From NCBI GenBank assembly GCA_022841905.1, contig JALHQO010000001.1:165468-229467 (forward strand): a stretch of DNA of 64,000 bases, given 5' to 3'. Below, piece after piece: positions 17,247 through 28,240 of the stretch. The notes under the pieces are model-generated. The model was not told the origin of the DNA and ran no database searches. It was given only the letters and a program-made list of their open reading frames with translations. Positions within the stretch are counted from its first letter, which is position 1; each line of letters starts with the position of its first letter. The DNA comes from Hyphomonadaceae bacterium (GTDB lineage Bacteria; Pseudomonadota; Alphaproteobacteria; Caulobacterales; Aquidulcibacteraceae). Both the position numbers and the translations under genes were made by a program.

Positions 17247-17588
17247 ATGACACAGAATGACGCGCTGGCCTCTTTTCTCGGACCAGAGCTTTTTGAGCGA
17301 CTCGACTGGGGCCGTCTCACGCATGCGCAGCGTGACGCGATTCTCTCCGTGTTCCGAGTCGGATTAGGCGCCGGGGCGCAGTCGGGCGTTGTCTCGACCA
17401 TCGATTGCGTGCTGGCGGCGGGGCGCGTGGTCATCTGCGAGGACGGTACGCGTTGGGCGGCGTGCGAAAACGACGATGCCGAACTGATCGAGGATTGGGG
17501 CGCCGGCGCGATGGTGGCCATCCACCGCCAGCTGATCTACCGGCTCGACCCTTACCAAGCGGCAGAGGTTGAGTTGCTGCGGCTCTGA
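17247..17588 (+). CDS. Hypothetical protein (113 aa)
   Basis: A 113-residue protein without signal peptide or membrane segment. It is acidic in the C-terminal half (CENDDAELIEDWGAG) and includes AGRVVICEDGTRWAACEND, with two cysteines. No family was recognised. It stands alone between an acetyltransferase and a crotonase gene, all in the same direction. A start at ATG 17247 gives sensible codon use; a GGGGACG stretch just upstream is only a fair ribosome site. Confidence 0.6.
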   Translation: MTQNDALASFLGPELFERLDWGRLTHAQRDAILSVFRVGLGAGAQSGVVSTIDCVLAAGRVVICEDGTRWAACENDDAELIEDWGAGAMVAIHRQLIYRLDPYQAAEVELLRL

Positions 17589-17621
17589 GCTAGCCTATCC
17601 GCTCATTGCGGAGCCGCATCA

Positions 17622-18503
17622 ATGCCGAACTTCGAAACTATCAAACTCGACATCGCCAAGGGCGTCGCCACGCTGACGCTTAATCGTCCTGACCGCATGA
17701 ACGCGTTCACGCCGCAAATGGCGACCGACATGATCGCGGCGTTCGACGAGACCGACGCCAATGATGATGTCCGTGTTGTGATCGTCACCGGCGAGGGGCG
17801 CGCGTTTTGCGCGGGCGCCGATCTGGGCGGCGGCGGCGCAACGTTCGACTACAAGAAACGAAGTGTGGAGCGCGGTGAAGCGGCGTTTGCGGCCGAGCTG
17901 CAGCGCGATGGCGGCGGCACGGTTGGCATTCGCATTTATGAAAGCCTGAAGCCGGTGATCGCGGCGATCAACGGGCCCGCGGTTGGCGTCGGCGCGACGA
18001 TGACGTTGCCGATGGATATTCGGCTCGCCGTTGAAGGCGCGAAGATGGGCTTCGTGTTCGCGCGCCGCGGCATCGTGCCGGAGACGTTGTCGTCTTATTT
18101 CTTGCCGCGCTTGGTGGGTGTGCAAACGGCGATGGAGTGGACGCTGACGGGGCGTGTGTTCACGAGCGAAGAAGCGCATGCGCGTGGGTTGGTGCGCTCG
18201 CTGCACAAGCCGGAAGATTTGTTGCCGGCGGCGCATGCGCTGGCGCGGGAGATTGCCGACAACACTGCGCCCGTCTCTGTTGCGTTGGCGCGGCGGATGA
18301 TGCTCGATATGTTGGATGCAGGCCATCCGATGGAAGCGCACCGCTTGGAGAGCCGGCTGATGGTGTCGCGCGGGCGCGCGGGCGATGCGAAAGAGGGTGT
18401 GACGTCGTTTCTGGAAAAGCGCGCGCCAGTTTATCCGGATAAGGTCTCAACCGACATGCCGCAACCGTATCCGTGGCGGCCAACGCCGCCGTTCAAGGAA
18501 TAG
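17622..18503 (+). CDS. Enoyl-CoA hydratase/isomerase family protein
   Basis: A 293-residue crotonase-fold protein. The first oxyanion-hole strand reads GEGRAFCAGADLGGGG and the second lies in AAINGPAVGVGATMTLPMDI. The region FARRGIVPETLSSYFLPRLV includes a Glu in the position often used for catalysis. Crotonases hydrate or isomerise acyl-CoA thioesters in fatty acid or amino acid breakdown; the exact substrate cannot be told. The C-terminal tail ending PWRPTPPFKE is longer than in the minimal family. A short GC-rich hairpin follows at about 18530. Confidence 0.87.
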   Translation: MPNFETIKLDIAKGVATLTLNRPDRMNAFTPQMATDMIAAFDETDANDDVRVVIVTGEGRAFCAGADLGGGGATFDYKKRSVERGEAAFAAELQRDGGGTVGIRIYESLKPVIAAINGPAVGVGATMTLPMDIRLAVEGAKMGFVFARRGIVPETLSSYFLPRLVGVQTAMEWTLTGRVFTSEEAHARGLVRSLHKPEDLLPAAHALAREIADNTAPVSVALARRMMLDMLDAGHPMEAHRLESRLMVSRGRAGDAKEGVTSFLEKRAPVYPDKVSTDMPQPYPWRPTPPFKE

Positions 18504-18558
18504 CGGAGCGCGGGCCCTCAGGCCCCGCATGCGCGTCTGAAGACGCGCGGTCCATGCG

Positions 18559-18990
18559 CTAGCGCCGATACTGGATGAAGCCGAGATTGCGCGCGATTTG
18601 ATCGTAGAGGCTGCGGCCGGCGGTGTTGGTTTCGTGCGTCAGCCAATAGACGCGTGAGCAGTTGAGTTCATCGGCGCGGGCATAGACGGCTTCGATCAGA
18701 GCGCGGCCGACGCCGCGTTTGCGCGCCTGTGGGGCGGTGAACAGATCTTCGAGGTAGCAAAAATCTTCGATCGCCCAAGTGCCGCGATGCAGCACGCAAT
18801 GGACGATGCCAAGCAACAGGCCGTCTTCTTCCGCGACCAGCGCAAACATCGGCTCGCTTGAATCGAGCAAGCGCGCGAAAGTCGCGTCGCTCACTTCTGG
18901 CGCGAGTTCGGATTGGTAGAACGCGAGATACCCGCGCCAAAGGCCATCCCATTGCGGGCGGTCTTCGGCGCGGAGATCGCGTATGATCAA
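18559..18990 (-). CDS. GNAT family N-acetyltransferase
   Basis: A 143-residue acetyltransferase starting [20 protein letters not shown]. The CoA-binding motif is [15 protein letters not shown] and the C-terminal strand-helix is [18 protein letters not shown]. Its start overlaps the stop of the upstream icd gene (ATGA), so it is translated from the same messenger. The acceptor is unknown. It is not close in sequence to the other GNAT gene at 16654. Confidence 0.85.
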   Translation of the reverse strand: MIIRDLRAEDRPQWDGLWRGYLAFYQSELAPEVSDATFARLLDSSEPMFALVAEEDGLLLGIVHCVLHRGTWAIEDFCYLEDLFTAPQARKRGVGRALIEAVYARADELNCSRVYWLTHETNTAGRSLYDQIARNLGFIQYRR

Positions 18991-20204
18991 GCCTTGCCCA
19001 TCGCCTTATCGAGATTGTCGGCGACGGCATCGAGGAAGCCTTCGGTGGTGAGCCAGGCTTGTTGATCGCCGACGAGCAGCGCGAGATCCTTGGTCATCTG
19101 GCCGGCTTCGACGGTGTCGACGGTGATTTTTTCCAGGAGCAGCGCGTAGTCGATAAGCGCCTGATTGTTGTCGAGCTTGCCGCGATGGGCAAGGCCGCGC
19201 GTCCAGGCGAAGATCGAGGCGACGGAGTTGGTGGAGGTCGGCTCGCCTTTTTGGTGTTGGCGATAGTGGCGCGTGACGGTGCCGTGCGCGGCTTCCGCTT
19301 CCATCGTCTTGCCGTCCGGCGTGATCAGCACGGAGGTCATGAGGCCGAGCGAGCCGAAGCCTTGCGCGACCGTGTCGGATTGCACGTCGCCGTCATAGTT
19401 TTTGCAGGCCCAGATATAGCCGCCGCTCCACTTCAGCGCGGAGGCGACCATGTCGTCGATCAGGCGGTGCTCATAGGTGAGCTTGCGCTTGTCGAACTCA
19501 GGCTTGAATTCGGCGTCGAAGATCTCCTGGAAGATATCCTTGAAGCGGCCGTCATAGGCCTTGAGGATCGTGTTCTTGGTCGAGAGATAGACGGGGTAGT
19601 TCTTCATCAGGCCGTAATTGAACGACGAGCGCGCGAAGTCCTTGATGCTCTCGTCGAGATTATACATCGCCATGGCGACGCCGGAGCCCGGTGATTTGAA
19701 CACCTCCTTCTCGATCGTCTGGCCATCTTCGCCGACGAACTTGATGGTGAGCGTGCCCTTGCCGGGGAAGCGGAAATCGGTGGCGCGGTATTGGTCGCCG
19801 AAGGCGTGACGGCCGACGACGATAGGCTGCGTCCAACCCGGCACCAGACGCGGCACGTTTTTGCAGATGATCGGTTCGCGGAAGATGACGCCGCCGAGGA
19901 TGTTGCGGATGGTGCCGTTGGGCGACCTCCACATTTCCTTGAGGCCGAACTCTTTCACGCGCGCTTCGTCGGGCGTGATGGTCGCGCATTTCACAGCGAC
20001 GCCGTAAAGCTTCGTCGCGTTGGCGGCGTCGATGGTGATCTGGTCGTTGGTGGCGTCGCGGGCTTCGACGCCGAGGTCGTAATATTTGAGATCGATGTCG
20101 AGATAGGGGTGGATCAGGCGCTCCTTGATCGCCGCCCAGATGATCCGGGTCATCTCGTCGCCGTCCATGTCGACGACAGGATTATCCACTTTGATCTTGG
20201 CCAT
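18987..20204 (-). CDS. icd: NADP-dependent isocitrate dehydrogenase
   Basis: A 405-residue enzyme of the TCA cycle that decarboxylates isocitrate to 2-oxoglutarate. It begins [20 protein letters not shown] with the eukaryote-like NADP-IDH form rather than the E. coli Icd form. Other conserved parts are [19 protein letters not shown] (substrate Ser/Asn/Arg region), the Asp-rich metal site region around [18 protein letters not shown], and [20 protein letters not shown] for NADP binding. The start at 20204 was chosen over an upstream frame to 20270 that adds a non-homologous leader. Confidence 0.96.
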   Translation of the reverse strand: MAKIKVDNPVVDMDGDEMTRIIWAAIKERLIHPYLDIDLKYYDLGVEARDATNDQITIDAANATKLYGVAVKCATITPDEARVKEFGLKEMWRSPNGTIRNILGGVIFREPIICKNVPRLVPGWTQPIVVGRHAFGDQYRATDFRFPGKGTLTIKFVGEDGQTIEKEVFKSPGSGVAMAMYNLDESIKDFARSSFNYGLMKNYPVYLSTKNTILKAYDGRFKDIFQEIFDAEFKPEFDKRKLTYEHRLIDDMVASALKWSGGYIWACKNYDGDVQSDTVAQGFGSLGLMTSVLITPDGKTMEAEAAHGTVTRHYRQHQKGEPTSTNSVASIFAWTRGLAHRGKLDNNQALIDYALLLEKITVDTVEAGQMTKDLALLVGDQQAWLTTEGFLDAVADNLDKAMGKA

Positions 20205-20301
20205 CGTTGCGCTCGCCTTTCGGGTTCGGGAAGTTGGCGCGCGTGGTAGCAGCAAGAGGGGCGGAGGCAAACCGGCCCGGCTGCCCTATTCGTCGCGGGC
20301 C

Positions 20302-20670
20302 CTAGTCGCGGGCTTGGGAAATGCCGGCGAGTTCGGCAGCGCTCAAGACTTCGAAGTCCTCGCCTGGTCCGCGGGCGTCAGCATCCAGTGGAACGCCGTG
20401 GGCGCGCCGGTCAGCGCGCCCTTGCGGCGCCGGTGGGCCAGCAAGCTCGCCGACCGCGACGGGTTCGGGCAGCTCTGGGGTGATTGCAGCCGACGGCAGT
20501 TGCGCGTCAGGAAAGCGCGGCGCGACCGGGCGCAGATAGGGTATGACCCAAGTGGCCGCCGCAATCGCCGCGACCGTTAAGGCGAGCGCCAGCAATCTAC
20601 GCGTGGTCCAAGCCCACGCGCTCCCGCGCTTGCGGCGCGGCTTGTGATGAGAAATGACGTTTTCCGCCAT
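20302..20670 (-). CDS. Hypothetical single-pass membrane protein (122 aa)
   Basis: A 122-residue protein with a basic N-terminus (HHKPRRKRGS), one membrane helix (about residues 26-46, LLALALTVAAIAAATWVIPY) and a proline/alanine-rich tail probably in the periplasm. No family recognised. ATG 20670 was chosen; the longer open frame to 21045 is antisense to the methyltransferase gene. It is divergent from that gene with only 21 bases between the starts. Confidence 0.55.
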   Translation of the reverse strand: MAENVISHHKPRRKRGSAWAWTTRRLLALALTVAAIAAATWVIPYLRPVAPRFPDAQLPSAAITPELPEPVAVGELAGPPAPQGRADRRAHGVPLDADARGPGEDFEVLSAAELAGISQARD

Positions 20671-20691
20671 GTGCCAGGATCGCCTCGAGCA

Positions 20692-21477
20692 ATGACACGC
20701 GCACGAAACATGCCGCCCCCGATCGAGGAGGAATGGCCCGCCGTGTGTCTGGTGCGCCCCCAGATGGGGGAAAACATCGGCGCGGTGGCGCGCGTTTTGT
20801 TGAATTTTGGCCTGATTTCGCTCCGCCTCGTCGCGCCCCGTGATCGCTGGCCCAACCCGAAAGCCGAGGTGGTGGCGGTCGGCGCTGATGAGGTGCTTAA
20901 GCGAGCGCGGGTGGAATGGACGCTGGAGGCGGCGCTCGCGGACGCGACTTTGGTGATCGCCGCATCGGCGCGGCCGCGTGGGCTGGAAAAGCCGGTGTGG
21001 GGGCCGCGCGAAGCGGCGCTCAAAATTCGGGCGGCTTTGGCGCAAGGGGAACGGCCGGTGGTGATGTTCGGCCCTGAGGCGGCGGGGATGGAGACGGAAG
21101 AGATCGCTCGGGCTGACGCGATCCTGACGCTGCCGGTCAATCCGGCCTTTGCCTCGCTCAACCTAGCCAATGCAGTGGCGGTGTTTGCTTTTGCTTACGC
21201 CGAAGCGCGCCAGGCGCACGATTTGCCCTCCTGGTTTCGCGATACGGAGAGCGAGCCGGCGACGCAGGAGGAGCTGGAAAAGCTCTTCCTCCATCTCGAA
21301 CAAGAGCTTGAACATGGTCGTTTTTTCCACCCGATGGACAAAGCCCCGCTGATGAAGCGCAATCTGCGCTCAATCTTCTTGCGGGCGCGGCTCACCCAAC
21401 AGGAAGCGCAGACCATGCGCGGGGTGATCAAAGCGCTCACCATCGGGCGCGGCGGGCGCAAGAAAGATGACGTCTAG
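20692..21477 (+). CDS. trmJ: TrmJ-type tRNA/rRNA 2'-O-methyltransferase (SpoU family)
   Basis: A 261-residue SPOUT methyltransferase. Family motifs: VCLVRPQMGENIGAVARVL (motif 1, with the conserved N-x-G-x-x-A-R), VVMFGPEAAGMETEEIARAD (motif 2) and LTLPVNPAFASLNLANAV (motif 3, the knotted SAM site). TrmJ modifies position 32 of certain tRNAs; this assignment is by family, and other RNA targets are possible. Start ATG 20692 is preferred; an in-frame ATG at 20644 would overlap the divergent neighbour. Confidence 0.85.
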   Translation: MTRARNMPPPIEEEWPAVCLVRPQMGENIGAVARVLLNFGLISLRLVAPRDRWPNPKAEVVAVGADEVLKRARVEWTLEAALADATLVIAASARPRGLEKPVWGPREAALKIRAALAQGERPVVMFGPEAAGMETEEIARADAILTLPVNPAFASLNLANAVAVFAFAYAEARQAHDLPSWFRDTESEPATQEELEKLFLHLEQELEHGRFFHPMDKAPLMKRNLRSIFLRARLTQQEAQTMRGVIKALTIGRGGRKKDDV

Positions 21478-21551
21478 GAAATGACTTTCCCGAGCTAGGG
21501 GAAATTGTTTATCCACATGGCGGGCAGGTCGCTGGGAAACATCGAGAGCGT

Positions 21552-22094
21552 ATGCGGAACGCAAAGCGTCGCCTGAAACCAGATTTGGAAGAACCGCCGC
21601 GCGCGGCCTCACAAGAACTCGTCCCATGGGGCGGGGAGCACGTCGATGTCGATCGCTTTTGGGCCGAGAGCTGGATCGACCTCCTAAATCGCCAACGTTG
21701 GTTGTCGAAGAAGTTGAAGCTCGAGACCGCGCCGTGGCAGGTGGATCAGAACGCCGGCATCATTCAGTTCGAGCGCAAGGATGGCGCACTGGTGACCGCG
21801 CCGGTGCAAATCATCGGCGCCTGGAACCCGCGCACGAGCATTTTCCGTTGGGGCTGGGATCACCCGATGGTGGTGCAACGCTTGCGCAACGATGCCGAAC
21901 GCACCCGCTGGTTCGGCGATAAACACGGCCTCGAAGAGCTGACGCAGAAGTCGTTCAAAACCGACGAGCAAAACGCCTGGCAGATGACGGCGCTGGCGAT
22001 GAAAGTGAACGGCGCCCACGGCGTCTATCGCGCGCCGACGGATGGCCCGGTGATCTTCATGACGCTCGGCGAGCCGAAGGTGAAAAAGAAGTAG
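21552..22094 (+). CDS. DUF6882-like protein
   Basis: A 180-residue soluble protein. The block FRWGWDHPMVVQRLRNDAERTRWFGDKHGL, followed by an 'ELTQKSFKTDE' helix, resembles the DUF6882 type in which a sheet domain is followed by helices. No catalytic motif is evident. The function of the family is unknown. It lies after trmJ and before a histidine kinase, all rightward, but with gaps of about 70 bases, so co-transcription is only possible. Confidence 0.65.
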   Translation: MRNAKRRLKPDLEEPPRAASQELVPWGGEHVDVDRFWAESWIDLLNRQRWLSKKLKLETAPWQVDQNAGIIQFERKDGALVTAPVQIIGAWNPRTSIFRWGWDHPMVVQRLRNDAERTRWFGDKHGLEELTQKSFKTDEQNAWQMTALAMKVNGAHGVYRAPTDGPVIFMTLGEPKVKKK

Positions 22095-22163
22095 GCGTCT
22101 GCCATCGCAGTTTGTTTACGTTTTCGGCAAGACATTTAGTGCGCAACGAATCATCGGGTGCGC

Positions 22164-23129
22164 ATGACAAAAGCTCAGATCATCCGGACTGTCGCTCTCA
22201 CGACGATCATTCTCGCCGTCGCCTTGGCGGTCGATTATCTCATCAACGTCGTCATCGCACCGGGCGTGACGCCTTATACGCCGTTAGTGACGGCGGCCAT
22301 CGTGCTCTTAGTGACGCCGGCAGCGATCGCTTATTTGCTAACCCAGAACGAAAAGATGCAGCGCGCGCAAGGCGCTTTGGCCGACGAACGCCTGGCGCGC
22401 TTGGCCGCCGATGGCGCCAATGCAGCGAAGACGCAATTCCTGGCGCGCATGAGCCACGAACTGCGTACACCGCTTAACGCCATCATCGGTTATGCGGAGA
22501 TCATCGAGGAGGACGAAGGCGGGCCGACCTCGGTCGCCGATGCGCGGCGTATTCAGACCTCGGCGCATCATCTGCTCAACATGATCAACGACATCCTCGA
22601 CCACGTGAAGTTGGAGGCCGGCGAGTTGCGCCTGATGCCGGGCCATACGCCGTTGCGGCCGTTGTTCATGGAAGTGGCGGAAACGATCCGTCCGTTGGCC
22701 GTCGAGCATGGCAACAGCATTGAGATTGAGTGCGATGAGACTATCGGATCGGCCTGGATCGATGCGCGTCGGTTGCGGCAGTGCATGCTCAACCTCGTGA
22801 CCAATGCCGCCAAGTTCACAAAGAATGGCCGCATCGCATTGCGCATGACCGAGGATGTCGATGGCGCCGTCGTGTTTGAGGCAAGCGATACCGGCGTCGG
22901 CATCGCGCCATCGGCGCTCACGCATCTCTTCCAGCCCTTCACACAAGCGGATGGATCGATCACGCGCGCGCAGGATGGCGCCGGGCTCGGCCTTGCCGTC
23001 ACCAAGCAATTGATGGACGCGATGGGTGGGTCCATCAGCGTAGAAAGCGCGGCCGGGCATGGCTCGACGTTCACGCTGACGTTCCCACGTACGGATGCGC
23101 GCAGCAATGTTGTGTCGTTCGCCGCTTAA
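22164..23129 (+). CDS. Membrane-bound sensor histidine kinase
   Basis: A 321-residue kinase with two N-terminal membrane helices (about residues 8-28 and 38-56) and almost no periplasmic loop, a short coiled linker, a HisKA domain with phospho-acceptor His98 in RMSHELRTPLNAIIGYAEII, and a HATPase domain (N box NLVTNAAKF, G1 DTGVGI, G2 GAGLGLAVTKQ). No response regulator gene is adjacent, so it is an orphan kinase. The small sensor region suggests it senses a membrane or cytoplasmic signal. The ATG at 22164 was chosen over a GTG two codons earlier. Confidence 0.88.
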   Translation: MTKAQIIRTVALTTIILAVALAVDYLINVVIAPGVTPYTPLVTAAIVLLVTPAAIAYLLTQNEKMQRAQGALADERLARLAADGANAAKTQFLARMSHELRTPLNAIIGYAEIIEEDEGGPTSVADARRIQTSAHHLLNMINDILDHVKLEAGELRLMPGHTPLRPLFMEVAETIRPLAVEHGNSIEIECDETIGSAWIDARRLRQCMLNLVTNAAKFTKNGRIALRMTEDVDGAVVFEASDTGVGIAPSALTHLFQPFTQADGSITRAQDGAGLGLAVTKQLMDAMGGSISVESAAGHGSTFTLTFPRTDARSNVVSFAA

Positions 23130-23191
23130 ACGGTGGAACAGAGCGCTGCGGCGGATGCTTTAGCTCTCACCATTCCTGTGGGAGTTCCAAG

Positions 23192-23659
23192 ATGAGAGTG
23201 ATCTTTTGCACCGCGCTCGCGGCTCTCGCTGCCGCCTGTGGCCAGACGACGGAAGTGACGGAGGCGCCGCCGCCAGCCGCGCCGCCAGCGCCGTTCTCGC
23301 TTGAAGCTATGGGACAGAACGATATTCAGGGTCAGCTCACGGGTGAATTAGGCTGCTCGTTTACGGTGGCCGACGACGTGCTGGTCGTAGCCATGGGTAA
23401 TGTCGATCCGAACGCGACCAGCGAGGCGCTCGCCAAGCGCGCGGGCGTGACATCGGAACTGCAAGCGACTGCGACCGGCGGCTATGACGGCATGGTCGAA
23501 GGCGCGTCGTTTACCGGTGACGGCCTGACGCTCGCAATCGAAACCGTGCAGCGCTCGGAGACCGGCAACGAGCAGGTCGCCTACAATGCGCGCCTCACCG
23601 CAACGCAGAACGATGGCGCGTCGCGGAGCTATGACGGCATGTGGACGTGCGGGCCATAA
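23192..23659 (+). CDS. Putative lipoprotein (155 aa)
   Basis: A 155-residue protein with a lipoprotein signal peptide (MRVIFCTALAALAAAC, lipobox LAAAC, Cys16), a proline/alanine-rich linker and a small beta-rich domain containing GELGCSFTVADDVLVVAMG. The C-terminal MWTCGP may form a disulfide with the internal Cys. The conserved 'G.l.....CsF' pattern recalls small secreted proteins of unknown function. GGGAG precedes the ATG. Confidence 0.7.
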   Translation: MRVIFCTALAALAAACGQTTEVTEAPPPAAPPAPFSLEAMGQNDIQGQLTGELGCSFTVADDVLVVAMGNVDPNATSEALAKRAGVTSELQATATGGYDGMVEGASFTGDGLTLAIETVQRSETGNEQVAYNARLTATQNDGASRSYDGMWTCGP

Positions 23660-23666
23660 GCGCGTT

Positions 23667-24302
23667 CTAGTCGCTCGGCTGCGGATCGGCGCGCGGTCCG
23701 GTCAAAACGATTTGCATTTGCTCTGTAGGAAACGGCTTCGCCAACGTGCGCGCCTCCTCTGCTGAGCCATGCATCCACGTTTCGAGATCGTCGCCGGTTA
23801 GGATGACGGGGCTCGCCGCAGCGTGGATGGGGCGCGTCAGATCGTTGGCGTCAGTGGTGAGTATGGAGAAGAGCAGATGTTCGCCATCTTCCTTGCCGCG
23901 CACGCCGCTCCAGGGTCGCCAGATGCCGGCAAAGCAAAAGAGTGGGCGATCAGCGCCAAGCGCAAACCAATGCGCGATCTTTGGCGTCGTGTCGGTGTAT
24001 TCGACAAAACTCGTCGCCGGCACGAGGCAGCGGAAATCCGGCTTATCGAGCCAGTTGCGCCAATAGCTCGAAGTGAGATTGCGGACGTTGGTGACGGGGC
24101 GCTTGCCGGCAGGCGGCGGCGGAAAGCCCCAACGCATGGTCACCACTTCGCGCACGCCATCTTTCGCCGTGCGGACAATCGGGGCCATCTGATCGGGAAA
24201 AATGTCCGGCAGCGGCGGCTGATTGCCGGTGCGGTCGCGCATGGCGCGCGTGTAGGCGACGAGCGCCTCGCGCGATTTGGTCATGGAGTAGAGGTTGCAC
24301 AC
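23667..24302 (-). CDS. SRAP-domain protein (YedK/HMCES family)
   Basis: A 211-residue protein. Cys2 directly after the initiator Met is the catalytic residue that crosslinks to abasic sites in single-stranded DNA; MRWGFPPP, NVRNLTSSYWRN, ATSFVEYTD and IHAAASPVIL correspond to the SRAP motifs (Asn, Glu and His of the active site). The family HMCES motif 'FYEW' is FVEY here, keeping Glu. The gene lies 18 bases after a DEAD-box helicase and is probably in its transcript. No GTTC-N7-GTTC box was seen in the short gap in front of it. Confidence 0.9.
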   Translation of the reverse strand: MCNLYSMTKSREALVAYTRAMRDRTGNQPPLPDIFPDQMAPIVRTAKDGVREVVTMRWGFPPPPAGKRPVTNVRNLTSSYWRNWLDKPDFRCLVPATSFVEYTDTTPKIAHWFALGADRPLFCFAGIWRPWSGVRGKEDGEHLLFSILTTDANDLTRPIHAAASPVILTGDDLETWMHGSAEEARTLAKPFPTEQMQIVLTGPRADPQPSD

Positions 24303-24320
24303 AGAAGCAGAAGTAGCGCC

Positions 24321-26120
<1,800 letters not shown>

Positions 26121-26218
26121 TGGATACTTTCAGACCGGATGCGCTTTTCCGCGCACCGGCATATTGAGGGGATGTAGGCTAAAGCCGCGCCAAAGACGAT
26201 GCGCGTTCTTGTTTCAGG

Positions 26219-27547
26219 TTAATTCTCGACCAGCGCCCCAACGATCTCGTGGCCTTCGCCGCCGAGGATTTCGAGTTGGGTGATGGTTCCTTCGGCGATT
26301 TCGTCGTCGCTATCGACGTAGGTGACGCCGTCGATCTCAGGCGCGTCGGCTTTGGTGCGGAAGGCGTAGGCTTCGGCGTCTTCGTCCCAGCCGTCGCAAA
26401 TCGCATCCACCGTTTTGCCGATCATGGATTGCAGGCGCTGGTGCGCGAGCGTGGTTTGCACTTCCATGAAGCGATCGTAGCGGTCGTTGACGTCGTCCTG
26501 ATCGACGTGATCGGGGAGATCGCGCGATGGCGCGCCTTCGACGTTTTCGTATTTGAACACGCCGGCGCGATCAATCTCAGCCTCTTCGATGAAATCGAGC
26601 AGCGTTTCGAAATCGTCCTCGGTCTCACCCGGGAAACCGACGATGAAGGACGATCGGATGGTGAGGTCCGGGCAGATTTTGCGCCACGTCTTGATGCGAT
26701 CGAGGACTTTCTCCTGGTTGGCGGGGCGGCGCATGGTTTTCAGCACATTGGGTGAGGCGTGCTGGAACGGGATGTCGAGGTAGGGAAGAATCTTGCCTTC
26801 GGCCATAAGTCCCACGACTTCATCGACGTGTGGGTACGGATAGACGTAGTGGAGGCGGACCCAAGCGCCCAGATCGCCGAGTTCTTTGCAGAGATCGTAG
26901 AATTTGGCGCGGACCATGCGGTCCTTCCATTTGCTCTCGGCATATTTGACATCGACGCCGTAGGCCGACGTGTCTTGCGAGATGACGAGCAATTCTTTGA
27001 CGCCGGCTTTCACAAGCTGCTCGGCTTCGCGCAGCACGGCGTTGGCGGGACGCGAGACGAGGTCGCCGCGAATGCTGGGGATGATGCAGAAGGTGCAGCG
27101 ATTGTTGCAGCCTTCGGAAATTTTCAAATACGCGTAGTGGCGCGGCGTGAGGCGGAAGCCGCCCTCGGGCACCAGATCGATTTTGGGATCGTGCAGCTGC
27201 GGTAGGTGCGTGTGCACGGCGCCGACGACGGCTTCGTATTGGTGCGGGCCGGTGATCTCCAGCACCTTCGGGTGCGCCGCGCGGATCAGCGACTCTTCTT
27301 TACCGAGGCAGCCGGTGACGATGACCTTGCCGTTCTCGGCGATGGCTTCGCCGATGGCGTCGAGGCTTTCGGCCTTGGCGCTATCGAGGAAGCCGCAGGT
27401 GTTGACCACGACGAGATCGGCGCCTTCGTAGGAGCCGCTGAGCTGATAGCCCTCGGAGCGCAAGCGCGTGATAATGCGCTCGCTATCAACGAGGGCTTTT
27501 GGGCAGCCGAGCGAGACGACGCCGATGGTGGGGGCTTTTGCGGACAT
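26219..27547 (-). CDS. rimO: Ribosomal protein S12 methylthiotransferase RimO
   Basis: A 442-residue radical-SAM enzyme that methylthiolates Asp in ribosomal protein S12. The N-terminal cluster domain has Cys15 ([12 protein letters not shown]), a second Cys in [10 protein letters not shown] and a third in GCLGKEES. The radical-SAM triad is [11 protein letters not shown], and a TRAM domain ends the protein. The start ATG at 27547 ([15 protein letters not shown]) fits the family. The open frame continues upstream to 28153 without a stop, but only because a neighbouring gene has slipped into frame (see the DUF3592 entry). Confidence 0.95.
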   Translation of the reverse strand: MSAKAPTIGVVSLGCPKALVDSERIITRLRSEGYQLSGSYEGADLVVVNTCGFLDSAKAESLDAIGEAIAENGKVIVTGCLGKEESLIRAAHPKVLEITGPHQYEAVVGAVHTHLPQLHDPKIDLVPEGGFRLTPRHYAYLKISEGCNNRCTFCIIPSIRGDLVSRPANAVLREAEQLVKAGVKELLVISQDTSAYGVDVKYAESKWKDRMVRAKFYDLCKELGDLGAWVRLHYVYPYPHVDEVVGLMAEGKILPYLDIPFQHASPNVLKTMRRPANQEKVLDRIKTWRKICPDLTIRSSFIVGFPGETEDDFETLLDFIEEAEIDRAGVFKYENVEGAPSRDLPDHVDQDDVNDRYDRFMEVQTTLAHQRLQSMIGKTVDAICDGWDEDAEAYAFRTKADAPEIDGVTYVDSDDEIAEGTITQLEILGGEGHEIVGALVEN

Positions 27548-27627
27548 TGAGGCGGGGCTTCTAGCGCAGAGCGCTGGGTTTCCCAAGCGCCTGCACTGAA
27601 GAATGGTGGCGCAATCGGGCGGGTTGG

Positions 27628-28045
27628 CTACGTGCTTCCGCTGGACGGGGGAAAGACGTGAGCGGCTTGGGCTGGAAGCGATCGCCCAATGGCGTCGGCG
27701 GGATCGTCTGGAATTGAAGTGCACGATCACCGGTGCGCCAACGGGGTAGCGGCTTGCGAGCGCTTCAGCGTGTTCGGCGCTTGCTGCGTAGCTGCCGTAG
27801 CGATGGCGGTCGCCGACATAGGCGCGGCCATCGACGGCATATGCGTAGTGTAGCCGCGCAGTGTAATTTGACCCGCCTTTGCTGGAGCGTGTGATCTCGA
27901 TGTCGTTCTGCGTAATCACGCCAGTGACGGTGGGAAAATGCTCGGCGCGAAATTGCTGACAGATTGCATTGACCGCGAAAAAATCGCCGCCGAGCGTCAG
28001 CGCGGTCCAGATCAGCCCCACGACAATAAGGAAGACCGTTTTCAC
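27628..28045 (-). pseudogene. DUF3592-type membrane protein, one-base frameshift
   Basis: A leftward gene upstream of rimO. From GTG 28045 it encodes an N-terminal membrane helix ([20 protein letters not shown]), then the DUF3592 domain: [16 protein letters not shown], Tyr-rich strands [19 protein letters not shown], and [13 protein letters not shown]. In family members the next residues are of the 'NP.DP..A' type. Here the reading frame instead gives arginine-rich nonsense, while a shift of one base at the CAATTCC near 27718 restores [15 protein letters not shown] and a stop at 27628. Without the shift the frame runs on into rimO. This is either an inactivating mutation or a sequence error. 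An in-frame ATG exists at 28153 but its leader looks non-coding. Confidence 0.7.
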
Positions 28046-28240
28046 CGGCGCAGTGTGGCGCGTCGCGAGACGGTGGTAAATGTTGCGCTTCGCGTCGCTA
28101 AAATGAAGGCGTTGCGGGCGGCCAGAGGGCTCCTGGCTCAGGCGGTCGAGCAATACGATACCGATGTGGGCGCTTGGCGGACATGAAAGCGGAGCTCTTT
28201 GCGTAGGCGCAGCGTTATCCGAAAGAATTTGGGATGCCGG

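Noticed and set aside
18503..18558. A possible tRNA or small RNA between the crotonase and GNAT genes
   Set aside because: Only a short GCGCGTCT/AGACGCGC hairpin is present, with no T-loop or CCA-like features.
26219..28153. A single 644-residue ORF joining a membrane domain to RimO
   Set aside because: RimO has a natural start at 27547, and the upstream part is explained by a one-base frameshift in a separate DUF3592 gene.
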